From contig SKUV01000204.1 of the NCBI GenBank assembly GCA_007129775.1, positions 1 to 12,627 on the forward strand: a stretch of DNA of 12,627 nt, read 5' to 3'. Position 1 is the stretch's first letter. Every line of letters starts with the position of its first letter. The notes under the pieces are model-generated. The model searched no databases, was not told the DNA's origin, and saw nothing but the letters and a program-made list of their open reading frames with translations. Positions 1 through 6,349 of the stretch are shown piece after piece. Source of the DNA: Paracoccaceae bacterium. GTDB taxonomy: Bacteria > Pseudomonadota > Alphaproteobacteria > Rhodobacterales > Rhodobacteraceae. A program made the position numbers and the translations under genes.

Positions 1-604
1 GCGCGGCGCGCGGCAGGGGCGCGCGCTGCACATCCACCGGGATTTCGAGCGAAACCGGCCCCGTCGGCGCGCTGATCGCCGCGCTGACCGCCGCCGTGAG
101 CGCGCCCACGGCGCTGCCGGCATCCCACATCCGCACATAGCTCTTGGACACGCCGCGCAGCATGTCGGGCTGGCGCGGCACGTCATGGATCGGCGCACGG
201 TCACGATCCATGAAGGGCGTGTCCACCGTTGCGGTGATGTGCAACAGCGGCGTGCCGGCGGTCAGCGCCTCCACCTGCGCGCCGGCGGCATTGCCGGCGG
301 CGGTGCCGGTGGAGGTGAGCACGACGCCCATCCGCCCCGCCACCCGCGCCCAGGCGTCGGCCATGTTCATCGCGCCGGCCTCGCCGCGCGCGGGCACGAA
401 GCGGATGCGCCCCTGCTGCGCGATGGCGTCGAGGATCGGCATGTTGTGAATCGAGATCACACCGAAGATCGTCGTCACGCCGATATCGGCCAGATAGCGC
501 GCGATATGGGCGCCCACCGTTTCCGCCGCCTCGGCCGGTGCGGGGGCGGGCGCGCCGGATTGCGGGGCGATGTGCGGCCTGTCCTGTTCAAGCGTGTGGC
601 TCAT
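1..604 (-). CDS. Thiamine-pyrophosphate-dependent enzyme, acetolactate synthase/benzoylformate decarboxylase family (N-terminal part)
   Basis: The visible 201 residues are the N-terminal Pyr (TPP-binding) domain of the ThDP enzyme superfamily; the C-terminus lies beyond the left edge. The landmarks are ADIGVTTIFGV at about 39-49, the catalytic glutamate E75 in PARGEAGAMNMADAWAR, and the segment TSTGTAAGNAAGAQVEALTAGTPLL at 98-121, read in pieces. E75 is the residue that activates the cofactor in this family. Residues 1-28 form a Pro/Ala-rich extension before the domain. The start lies 13 bp after the SDR stop and has AAGGAAC (613-618 on the complement) as ribosome site, so it is the last visible gene of the cupin-to-TPP operon. 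Members ligate or decarboxylate 2-oxo acids. A role on a 2-oxo fragment from ring cleavage is my inference. The family is secure; the reaction is unknown because the specificity-determining domains are missing. Confidence 0.88.
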   Translation of the reverse strand, partial: MSHTLEQDRPHIAPQSGAPAPAPAEAAETVGAHIARYLADIGVTTIFGVISIHNMPILDAIAQQGRIRFVPARGEAGAMNMADAWARVAGRMGVVLTSTGTAAGNAAGAQVEALTAGTPLLHITATVDTPFMDRDRAPIHDVPRQPDMLRGVSKSYVRMWDAGSAVGALTAAVSAAISAPTGPVSLEIPVDVQRAPLPRAA

Positions 605-617
605 GGGTCTCGTTCCT

Positions 618-1403
618 TCAGATATGCCGCGACAAACCGCCCGAAACCTCGAGCTGCGCGCCGGTGATGTAGCTGGCCGCACGGCTGCCCAGAAAGGCGA
701 TGGCGGCGGCGGCCTCTTCGGGCTGGCCCAGACGGCCCAGCGGAATGCCCTTTTTCTGCGCCAGCGCGCCGTACCAGTCCTCTCGCGACCGGGCCTGATC
801 CTCGCGCGCGGCAAAGCGGCGCTCCCACTGGCCGGAATTCACAAGGCCCAGCAGAATCGAATTCACCCGCACCTCGGGCGCCAGTTCCACCGAAAGCGAT
901 TTGAGCAGGTTCTGCACCCCCGCGCGCGCCGAAGAGGTGCAGACCATATGCGGCTCGGGCTGATAGGCGAGCAGCGAATTGACCGCGACGATAGCGCCCC
1001 GGCTGTCGCGCAGCATCGCAAGGAAGGCGCGGGCGGGATGGATCTGGCTGAAGAGCTTGAGTTCGTATTCCGCGCGCCAATCCGCGTCGGACGTATCGGC
1101 GAAGGTCGAGACGCGGCCCTGGCCGGCGTTGTTCACCAGCAGGTCGCAGCGGCCGAAGCGGGCCTGCACCGCGCCGGCGAAGGCGGCCATGGCGTCAGGG
1201 TCGAGCACCGAGGCCGCGCGCGCCAGCACCCGGCCGCCGCCGAATTCGGCCGACAGATCCGCCGCCACCGCCTCCAGCCGCGCGGCTTCACGGGCGCAGA
1301 GCGCCACCTGCGCCCCCTGCGCCAACAGAAGCCGCACCGTGGCCAGCCCGATGCCGGACGATCCGCCGGTGACGACGGCAACCTGCCCCTGATACGGCAT
1401 CAT
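618..1403 (-). CDS. SDR-like protein with non-canonical catalytic tetrad
   Basis: A 261-residue Rossmann-fold protein of the short-chain dehydrogenase/reductase superfamily. The cofactor loop TGGSSGIG (12-19), NNAG (91-94) and a C-terminal YITGAQLEVSGG (245-256) are clear. The active site is not standard. The serine is kept (VNS, S143), but the usual YxxxK is TxxxR (T156, R160, in CTSSARAGV), and the tetrad Asn appears to be Lys (ELKLFS, near 116). This fits the ketoacyl-reductase-like SDR subgroup that lacks a perfect tetrad. The protein may therefore bind a nucleotide without normal carbonyl reduction, or use another chemistry. The start at 1403 is chosen because its ATG overlaps the dioxygenase stop as ATGA; an adjacent ATG at 1400 would remove one residue. 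It sits between the ring-cleavage dioxygenase and the TPP enzyme in one operon. Its substrate is not identifiable. Confidence 0.9.
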   Translation of the reverse strand: MMPYQGQVAVVTGGSSGIGLATVRLLLAQGAQVALCAREAARLEAVAADLSAEFGGGRVLARAASVLDPDAMAAFAGAVQARFGRCDLLVNNAGQGRVSTFADTSDADWRAEYELKLFSQIHPARAFLAMLRDSRGAIVAVNSLLAYQPEPHMVCTSSARAGVQNLLKSLSVELAPEVRVNSILLGLVNSGQWERRFAAREDQARSREDWYGALAQKKGIPLGRLGQPEEAAAAIAFLGSRAASYITGAQLEVSGGLSRHI

Positions 1404-2329
1404 TGCGCGCCCCGGTTGCGCAGTTCCGGCCAGCCGGGATCGGGCCGGCCCTGCATGATCGCGCGCTGCGCGCTGGTGGGGGGACCGGCGGTCATCCACT
1501 GGTCCATCGCCTCGGGCACGTCGCGGGGCCAGACCTGCGCCTCGTGGGTGGCCTCGTCGATCTGCTGCAATTCCGAGGTGAATTCGATCACGAACCCGGT
1601 GGGCGAGCAGAAATAGGCAAACGGGTTGTTGCCCGGCCCGTGCCGGCCCGGCCCCCAGGTGGGCACGATGCCGCGCTGCTTCATCCGCCCGATGGAGCGC
1701 ATGAATTCGTCCAGCGAGGGCAGTTCGAAGGCCACATGGTTCACGCTCGGATAGGCGCCGCGCACCAGCGCGATGGAATGGTGATCGGAGGCGCAGCGCA
1801 GAAAGACCATCTGATCGGCACTGTAATCCGAGACGCGAAAGCCCAGAACGCGGCAATACCAGTCTTCCAGCGCCTCCATGTCGGGGGTGTTGAGCACCAC
1901 ATGGCTGACCTTGCGCGGCTTGGCCCAATCCTCGGCCACGGGCAATTCGCGCGCCTCGCAGCGAAAGCGCAGGCGGCGGTCGTCGGGGTCCAGTATCTCG
2001 AAGCCCCAGCCGCCGGCGTAATCATGAAACGGCCCGGGCGCGCCCAGCACCAAGGCGCCCTCGGCCAGCGCCTGGGCATGGAGCGCCTCCATCGCCGCGC
2101 GGTCGGGCATGGCGAAATGGACGTATTCGATGCCGAAGACCGGCCCCTCCACAAGGCCGTAGATGAAGGGCTCGGCCCCCGTGCCGCGCAGCCAGACCGC
2201 GCCGTCTTCCTCATGGGCGAGCGCCAGGCCCCAGTTGTCGAGGTAGAAATCGCGCGTGGCGGTGATGCCGGGTGCGCGCATGACGATGCCGCGCAGATGG
2301 CCGGGGCGGATTTTGGTGCTGTCGGTCAT
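1400..2329 (-). CDS. VOC-family extradiol ring-cleavage dioxygenase
   Basis: A 309-residue type I (vicinal oxygen chelate) extradiol dioxygenase with two VOC domains, about 11-125 and 138-260. The C-terminal domain holds the full active site known from 2,3-dihydroxybiphenyl dioxygenases. The metal ligands are H143 (VSHVVL), H198 (VNHVAFE) and E249 (FVIEF). The acid-base and second-sphere residues are H183/H184 (SDHHS), H230 (GRHGPGNN) and Y239 (FAYF). The stretch 238-249 resembles the extradiol signature (Y-x2-S-P-T-G...E). Such enzymes use Fe(II) and O2 to open a catechol-type ring next to the hydroxyls, in the cytoplasm. The preceding hydrolase stop overlaps this start as ATGA (2326-2329), and the SDR start overlaps its stop in the same way. 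The enzyme class is strongly supported. The actual catechol is unknown. A glyoxalase-like or resistance role is unlikely given the intact His/Tyr set. Confidence 0.93.
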   Translation of the reverse strand: MTDSTKIRPGHLRGIVMRAPGITATRDFYLDNWGLALAHEEDGAVWLRGTGAEPFIYGLVEGPVFGIEYVHFAMPDRAAMEALHAQALAEGALVLGAPGPFHDYAGGWGFEILDPDDRRLRFRCEARELPVAEDWAKPRKVSHVVLNTPDMEALEDWYCRVLGFRVSDYSADQMVFLRCASDHHSIALVRGAYPSVNHVAFELPSLDEFMRSIGRMKQRGIVPTWGPGRHGPGNNPFAYFCSPTGFVIEFTSELQQIDEATHEAQVWPRDVPEAMDQWMTAGPPTSAQRAIMQGRPDPGWPELRNRGAQ

Positions 2330-3174
2330 GGCTGTGCTCCTCCGGGGTGCAGCAGGGTCGCGGTAAGTTGCGCCGCCAGCGCCGCGGGCGCCTGTTGCGG
2401 GGCGGCGTGGCCGGTGTCGGAAAGCTCGGCGTAATGCCGGCGGGCGGGCGCCGGCAGCGCGTCCCAGACGGCGCGGGATTGCGCCGGCGGGGTGACGACA
2501 TCCTCGGCGCCGACGAAAACGCAGCTGGGCACCCGCAGCGCCGCCGCCTGCCCCGCCAGATCGCCCGAGGCGAGCATCCGCACCGCCTGAGCGTAACCCG
2601 GCAGGCGCACCCGCGCCATGCCGGCGGCCACTGCCGCCACGAGTTCGGGATGCCGCGCGGGCTCGTGGATCAGTCGCGGGGCGCGGGCGCAGGCAAAGGC
2701 CGCCGGGCCCAGACGCTCCAGATCGTCGATGCGGGCCTGCGCCCTGGCGGGCAGCGGGCTGCCCGGCGCCACGCCCATGCCCTGGGCGCAGGAGACCAGC
2801 GCCAGCCCCGCCACCCTGTCGGGATGACGCGCGGCAAAGGCCGCACCGATCAGCGTGCCCAGCGAATGGCCCAGCAGCCAGAATTGCCCCAGCCCCAGCC
2901 CATCGGCCAGCCGCGCCAGCGCGTCGGCATAATCGGCGGGCTCGGGCCAGTCCTGCGGCAGGGGCGCGCTGGGGCCGTAGCCCGGCGCCTCCCATGCGAT
3001 CACGCGCAGACCGGCGTGCAGCGCGCCCGCCAGCGCATCGAAGGCGCGTGCCTCCGATCCGATGCCGTGCAGGCAGACCAGCGGCAGCGCGCCCGCGCCG
3101 GCCTCGCCGGGCCGCTCGCGCCAGCCGAAGCCGCCTGCGACGTGATCTTGAAAGAGAGGGCCGGCGCCGGTCAT
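2326..3174 (-). CDS. Alpha/beta-hydrolase, candidate meta-cleavage product hydrolase
   Basis: A 282-residue alpha/beta-hydrolase of about the length of BphD/MhpC-type C-C hydrolases. It has an oxyanion-hole HG (LHGIGSEARAF, 35-45), the nucleophile elbow GHSLG with S104, the acid D225 in VGAEDVVTP, and the base H256 in DTGHAAPQ. The region 130-200 forms the lid. No signal peptide is seen, so it is cytoplasmic. It starts 10 bp after the cupin stop; GAGGG overlapping that stop is a plausible ribosome site. It ends in an ATGA overlap with the dioxygenase. Lying next to an extradiol dioxygenase, it most simply cleaves the C-C bond of the ring-opened product. An esterase, lactonase or enol-lactone role cannot be excluded from sequence. 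The fold and triad are certain; the substrate is inferred from context. Confidence 0.9.
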   Translation of the reverse strand: MTGAGPLFQDHVAGGFGWRERPGEAGAGALPLVCLHGIGSEARAFDALAGALHAGLRVIAWEAPGYGPSAPLPQDWPEPADYADALARLADGLGLGQFWLLGHSLGTLIGAAFAARHPDRVAGLALVSCAQGMGVAPGSPLPARAQARIDDLERLGPAAFACARAPRLIHEPARHPELVAAVAAGMARVRLPGYAQAVRMLASGDLAGQAAALRVPSCVFVGAEDVVTPPAQSRAVWDALPAPARRHYAELSDTGHAAPQQAPAALAAQLTATLLHPGGAQP

Positions 3175-3184
3175 CCGCCAGCCC

Positions 3185-3739
3185 TCACTTTCCCGGGCGC
3201 TTGATCTTCGAGACCGGGTGGTCTGCGGGATAGGTGGGGGTGACGGGCTTTGGGTTGCCGATCATCACGCACATCAGCGCCTCCTCGATACCCTCGTTGC
3301 GCAGGCCGCGATAAAGGCCGGGCGGCACCGAGATGATGTCGCGCTCGGTAAGCACGGTCTCCACCGTCTCGCCCTTGTGCTCGATGAAAAGGCGGATCCT
3401 GTGGCCCTTGAGGATGAAAAACACCTCCTCGGCGTCGCGGTGGATATGCAGCGGGCCTTCGCAGCCGGCGGGCAACACCATGGTGGAAAAGGTGAAATGC
3501 TCGGCCGGCACGACGTTTTCATCATCGGTGACGCCGGTGGCGCCGGTGCCGATATAGCGCATCTGGGCGCGGCGGTATTTCGGGTCGTAATCGGCCTGAA
3601 ACTTGAGCGCATCCCAGTCGAGCGTGCGCGTCTCGTAGCGCGCGACGCGGCTTTCGATCCAGTCGCCAAGGGTCTTGCCCTCGGGGATGGTCACGTCCTC
3701 GGGCTCGACGCTGGGAAATTTCATCGGGGCGGATGCCAT
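3185..3739 (-). CDS. Single-domain cupin protein
   Basis: A 184-residue protein with one cupin barrel at about 78-162. Cupin motif 1 matches perfectly: G92, then H98-x-H100, E105 and G112 (LHIHRDAEEVFFILKG). Motif 2 is VPPGLYRGLRN (138-148). The proline, glycine and asparagine are in place, but the position of the fourth metal ligand, normally His, is Arg144. The metal site may thus be three-residue, or differ in reactivity. The start at 3739 is set by AAGGAG seven bases upstream; the open frame extends further but runs through the promoter region. It is the first gene of the five-gene minus-strand operon and lies behind the operator at 3798-3822. Small cupins beside ring-cleavage genes can be dioxygenases, isomerases or ligand-binding proteins. 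I cannot choose among these. Confidence 0.88.
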   Translation of the reverse strand: MASAPMKFPSVEPEDVTIPEGKTLGDWIESRVARYETRTLDWDALKFQADYDPKYRRAQMRYIGTGATGVTDDENVVPAEHFTFSTMVLPAGCEGPLHIHRDAEEVFFILKGHRIRLFIEHKGETVETVLTERDIISVPPGLYRGLRNEGIEEALMCVMIGNPKPVTPTYPADHPVSKIKRPGK

Positions 3740-3797
3740 GTGCTTTCTCCTTCGATCTGGGCAATGCCGGCTGGCCTCGCGGCTGGGTGACATTATT

Positions 3798-3822
3798 CGT
3801 TCTATTGTGAACGTTATGTTCA
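3798..3822 (-). promoter_or_regulatory. Composite operator of the cupin operon
   Basis: Read on the minus strand toward the cupin gene, it contains TGAACA (3822-3817), TAA, CGTTCA (3813-3808), CAAT and AGAACG (3803-3798). This is an inverted pair plus a third half-site with spacers of 3 and 4 bases. It matches the operator at 4026-4050 in layout and in 19 of 25 positions. It sits at the expected transcription start of the predicted promoter, 58 bases before the start codon, a position suited to repression. The regulator family is not identifiable from the site alone. Confidence 0.7.
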
Positions 3823-3827
3823 AATAA

Positions 3828-3856
3828 GACATAGAGGCTCCCGCTCCGATTGTCAA
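3828..3856 (-). promoter_or_regulatory. Predicted sigma-70-type promoter of the cupin operon
   Basis: On the minus strand there is a perfect -35 hexamer TTGACA (3856-3851), a 17-base spacer, and a weak -10 TATGTC (3833-3828). The expected start site falls around 3822, at the edge of the operator. The -35 match and exact spacing support it; the -10 has only three consensus bases. Confidence 0.5.
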
Positions 3857-3967
3857 TCGCTGTTTCCGGCCGGACCGCGAACGGCGCCGCAGCCTTGGCT
3901 CGGTTGGCGGGGCGGCGCACGGTTCGGCGGGAGGAGTGCCGAAGGGCGCCCTGACGACGGGGTGGAA

Positions 3968-4018
3968 AAGCCGGCGGGGCGGACAAGCCGGCGGGGTTGA
4001 CAAGCCGACGGAGTTGAT
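3968..4018 (+). repeat. Three imperfect 17-bp tandem repeats at the hydroxylase promoter
   Basis: The units are AAGCCGGCGGGGCGGAC (3968-3984), AAGCCGGCGGGGTTGAC (3985-4001) and AAGCCGACGGAGTTGAT (4002-4018). Units 1 and 2 differ at two positions, and units 2 and 3 at three. The end of unit 2 supplies the -35 hexamer TTGACA, and unit 3 ends in a second -35-like TTGATC. Confidence 0.8.
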
Positions 4019-4025
4019 CAACTAT
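3997..4025 (+). promoter_or_regulatory. Predicted promoter of the hydroxylase-TRAP-sulfatase operon
   Basis: A perfect -35 TTGACA (3997-4002) is followed by 17 bases and a weak -10 AACTAT (4020-4025). Transcription would begin inside the operator at 4026-4050. The arrangement mirrors the cupin promoter. The alternative -35 TTGATC at 4014 has no better -10. Confidence 0.45.
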
Positions 4026-4050
4026 TGAACATAGTGTTCATTAATGAACG
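4026..4050 (+). promoter_or_regulatory. Composite operator of the hydroxylase operon
   Basis: TGAACA (4026-4031), TAG, TGTTCA (4035-4040), TTAA and TGAACG (4045-4050). The first two half-sites form a perfect inverted repeat. The last two form a perfect 14-bp palindrome, GTTCATTAATGAAC (4036-4049). It lies 26 bases before the hydroxylase start codon and matches the cupin operator in the same orientation relative to its gene. Confidence 0.75.
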
Positions 4051-4076
4051 GCATGACACGACCGGAGGGATGACGG

Positions 4077-5207
4077 ATGGACAGACTGGCTATCGCGATT
4101 TGCGGCGGCGGGGTTGGCGGCATGGCCGCCGCGATCGCCCTTCAGGCTCAGGGGCATGACGTCGCGATCTTCGAACAGGCCCCCCGGTTCGGCCGCGTCG
4201 GCGCCGATGTGAACCTGACACCCAACGCGGTGCATGCGCTCGACCGGCTGGGCGTGGGCGAGCGGCTGCGCGCCAATGCCGCCCGCCCGACCCATCGGAT
4301 CAGCCGGATGTGGGACACCGGCGAGGAAACCTCACGCCTGCCCATGAGCAGCGATGCCGAGGCGCGCTATGGCGCGCCGCAACTGACCATCCACCGCGCA
4401 GACCTCTTGGCCGCGCTGGAGGAAAGGCTGGCGCCGGGCACGATTCGATTCGGCCGGCGCGTGGCCGCCATCGCGCAGACCGGTACCGCCGCCACCGTGC
4501 GCTTCGAGGATGGCAGCGAGGAAAGCTTCGACGTTGTGATCGGCGCCGACGGGATTCATTCGGCGGTGCGCCTGGCGCTGTTCGGGCCGGACGATCCGAA
4601 ATTCACCGGCCTCGTGTCGTGGCGCGCCACCTTCCCGCGCGAGCGGGCCGGCGACATCCCCGATCTCGACGCCTTCACCAAATGGTGGGGCCCGACCGGG
4701 GATCGCCAGATCGTCACCTTTCCGCTGACCCATGGCCGCGAGATCTTTGTCTTCGCCACCAACGCGCAGGAGGGCTGGCAGGAAGAAGGCTGGACCCTGC
4801 CCGGCGATATCGAGGAATTGCGCGCGGCCTATGCCGATTTCCACCCCGAGGCCCGCGCCCTGCTGGATGCCTGCGAAAGCGTCACCCGTTCGGCCCTGCA
4901 TGTGCGCGAGCCGATGCAGCGCTGGTCGAAGGGCCGCGCCACGCTGCTGGGCGATGCCGCCCATCCGATGGTGCCCTTCATGGCGCAGGGCGCCTGCATG
5001 GCGATCGAGGATGCAGTGGTGCTGGCCCGCGCGCTGGAGGGTGTGGCACGCGCCGATGTGCCCGCAGCGCTGCAATCCTACGAACGCGCGCGCATCCCGC
5101 GCACCGCCGAGATCCAGCGCTCGTCGCTGGCCAACGAGTGGCTGAAGAAGCCCGAAAATGCCGATTGGGTCTATGATTACAAGGCCTGGTCCGCGGAACT
5201 GGCCTGA
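4077..5207 (+). CDS. FAD-dependent aromatic monooxygenase (salicylate/6-hydroxynicotinate hydroxylase type)
   Basis: A 376-residue group A flavoprotein monooxygenase. It would use NAD(P)H and O2 to hydroxylate an aromatic ring ortho to an existing hydroxyl, sometimes with loss of the carboxylate. Visible landmarks are the dinucleotide fold CGGGVGGMAAAIAL (9-22) with E33 at the end of strand 2, R107 in TIHRADL, the DG motif VIGADGIHSAVR (154-165), and the GD motif GRATLLGDAAHP (286-297) with D293. These are followed by PFMAQGACMAIEDA (300-313), as in salicylate 1-hydroxylase and NicC relatives. The C-terminal WVYDYKAW is also typical. The start at 4077 is supported by GGAGGG seven bases upstream. 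The protein is soluble. It is first in a plus-strand operon, 36 bp before the TRAP genes, and divergent from the ring-cleavage operon. It is therefore the likely supplier of the catechol that is cleaved. The exact substrate is unproven. Confidence 0.92.
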   Translation: MDRLAIAICGGGVGGMAAAIALQAQGHDVAIFEQAPRFGRVGADVNLTPNAVHALDRLGVGERLRANAARPTHRISRMWDTGEETSRLPMSSDAEARYGAPQLTIHRADLLAALEERLAPGTIRFGRRVAAIAQTGTAATVRFEDGSEESFDVVIGADGIHSAVRLALFGPDDPKFTGLVSWRATFPRERAGDIPDLDAFTKWWGPTGDRQIVTFPLTHGREIFVFATNAQEGWQEEGWTLPGDIEELRAAYADFHPEARALLDACESVTRSALHVREPMQRWSKGRATLLGDAAHPMVPFMAQGACMAIEDAVVLARALEGVARADVPAALQSYERARIPRTAEIQRSSLANEWLKKPENADWVYDYKAWSAELA

Positions 5208-5243
5208 AGGCCGCAAACACCACCGAGCACAGGGAGACCGCTC

Positions 5244-6212
5244 ATGAACACCATGCTGAAATCCGCCTTCGCCGGCGCCGCCGCGCTGATGATGGCCAGT
5301 GCCGCCAGCGCCGAGGTGCGGCTGAACGCCGTCACATTCGCCCCGCGCGCGGCCGAGATCACCGGCGGGATCGCCCATTTCATCGACCGTGTGAACGCGG
5401 AATTCGAGGGCGAGCTGCACATCACCTGGCGCGGCGGCCCCGAGGTCATTCCGCCCTTCGAGCAGGGCAATGCGGTGCGCGCGGGCGCCATCGACATGGC
5501 CTTTGTCAGCCCCAGCTTCTACGAGGGCCTGATGCCGTCATCCGCGGCGCCGAACCTGTCGCTGAAATCCTTCGTGGAGTTGCGCGACGCGGGCTATTAC
5601 GAGCGGATGGCCGAGATTCACCGCGATTACGGCCTTGAACTGATCGGCGAGGTGCCGGCCACCGACGTGCAATTCTACATCTTCCTCAACCGCGAGGTCG
5701 AAGGCCCCGAGGATCTGGACGGCATGCGCATCCGCGTCTTTCCGACCGTCCTGCCCTTTGTGCGGGCGCTGGGGGCGGAGCCGATCGTGATGCCGCAGGA
5801 AGAGATCTTTACCGCGATGGAGCGCGGGCTGGTGGACGGCTTCGTCCGTGGTTCGGTCGGCTGGGCCGAGCAGTTCGAAGGCGTGGTGACGCATTTCATC
5901 TCGCCCAGCTTCTACCGCGCGGGCTTTCCCGTCCTCGTCAACCCGCGGGCCTGGGGCCGGCTCGACGCCGATCTGCAGGCGCGGGTGTCGGATTTCATCA
6001 TGAACGAGCTCTCGCCCGAGGTCGACACGATGTATGTCGAGATGCTGGAGAAGGGTGCGCGCGAGATGGAAGCGGCGGGCTTTCAGCGCATCGAGTTGAG
6101 CGACGAGGTCGCCGCGCAGTATCTGGCCACGGCGCTTGATGCCGCATGGGCCGTGATGGCCGAGCGCGCGCCCGACGTGGCCGAGGAACTGCGCGCCTTC
6201 CTCGTGGACTGA
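5244..6212 (+). CDS. TRAP transporter substrate-binding protein (DctP family)
   Basis: A 322-residue periplasmic binding protein of a TRAP transporter. Residues 1-23 form a Sec signal peptide, with a hydrophobic core GAAALMMASA and a probable cleavage after ASA (A23/E24). The family landmarks are GGPEVIPPFEQGNAVRAGAIDMAFV (64-88, in pieces) and the LDGMRIRVFPT segment, whose R164 corresponds to the arginine that usually pairs with a ligand carboxylate. MPQEEIFTAMERGLVDGF (183-200) follows. The ligand is therefore probably an organic anion. AGGGAG (5231-5236), seven bases upstream, supports this start. It belongs to the hydroxylase operon. The permease genes follow after a 137-bp gap containing two hairpins, which may let this protein be made in excess over the membrane parts. 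Ligand identity cannot be read from sequence. Confidence 0.93.
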   Translation: MNTMLKSAFAGAAALMMASAASAEVRLNAVTFAPRAAEITGGIAHFIDRVNAEFEGELHITWRGGPEVIPPFEQGNAVRAGAIDMAFVSPSFYEGLMPSSAAPNLSLKSFVELRDAGYYERMAEIHRDYGLELIGEVPATDVQFYIFLNREVEGPEDLDGMRIRVFPTVLPFVRALGAEPIVMPQEEIFTAMERGLVDGFVRGSVGWAEQFEGVVTHFISPSFYRAGFPVLVNPRAWGRLDADLQARVSDFIMNELSPEVDTMYVEMLEKGAREMEAAGFQRIELSDEVAAQYLATALDAAWAVMAERAPDVAEELRAFLVD

Positions 6213-6222
6213 GCGCGCCTTT

Positions 6223-6239
6223 CCGGGCAGCCTGCCCGG
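6223..6239 (+). terminator. Stem-loop after the binding-protein gene
   Basis: CCGGGCA and TGCCCGG form a perfect 7-bp stem with a 3-base loop, 10 bases past the stop codon. There is no T-run, so it is more likely a 3'-end stabiliser or partial terminator within the operon than a full terminator. Confidence 0.55.
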
Positions 6240-6255
6240 GCGCAAGCCGATACGA

Positions 6256-6283
6256 CGGGGGCGGCGATCCCTGCCCGCCCCCG
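6256..6283 (+). terminator. Second stem-loop between binding protein and permease genes
   Basis: CGGGGGCGG (6256-6264) and CCGCCCCCG (6275-6283) form a perfect 9-bp stem around a 10-base loop. There is no T-run. Together with the preceding hairpin, it could tune permease expression below that of the binding protein. Confidence 0.5.
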
Positions 6284-6302
6284 ACCATGCCGTCGATCCC
6301 GT

Positions 6303-6341
6303 CCGCAAGCCCCGCCCGCAAGCCCCGCACGCCAGCCCCGG
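6303..6341 (+). repeat. 13-bp tandem repeats before the small permease gene
   Basis: CCGCAAGCCCCGC occurs twice in direct succession (6303-6315, 6316-6328). A third, degenerate copy, ACGCCAGCCCCGG (6329-6341), runs into the ribosome site. No function is known. Confidence 0.75.
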
Positions 6342-6349
6342 AGGCCGCC

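Larger units (their letters stand above)
3740..4076. promoter_or_regulatory. Divergent control region between cupin and hydroxylase operons
   Basis: This is the only stretch over 300 bases without a gene. It is flanked by two A/T-rich islands, each holding a promoter-like pair and a composite operator (listed separately). A GC-rich centre, about 3857-3967, separates them and shows nothing I can name. A run of 17-bp tandem repeats lies at 3968-4018. No regulator gene is encoded here or elsewhere in the window. Confidence 0.85.

Noticed and set aside
1404..1928. SDR fused to an upstream region as one long protein
   Set aside because: The upstream part is the dioxygenase in the wrong frame. The ATGA overlap and normal SDR N-terminus set the start at 1403.
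1403..3204. Long plus-strand open frames opposite the dioxygenase and hydrolase genes
   Set aside because: Their translations are low-complexity Arg/Gly/His-rich with no domain. The minus-strand frames have full catalytic motifs and overlapping start/stop codons.
4332..5420. Long minus-strand open frame opposite the FAD hydroxylase
   Set aside because: A shadow frame in GC-rich DNA; it has no recognisable motif and would run through the hydroxylase and into the binding-protein gene.
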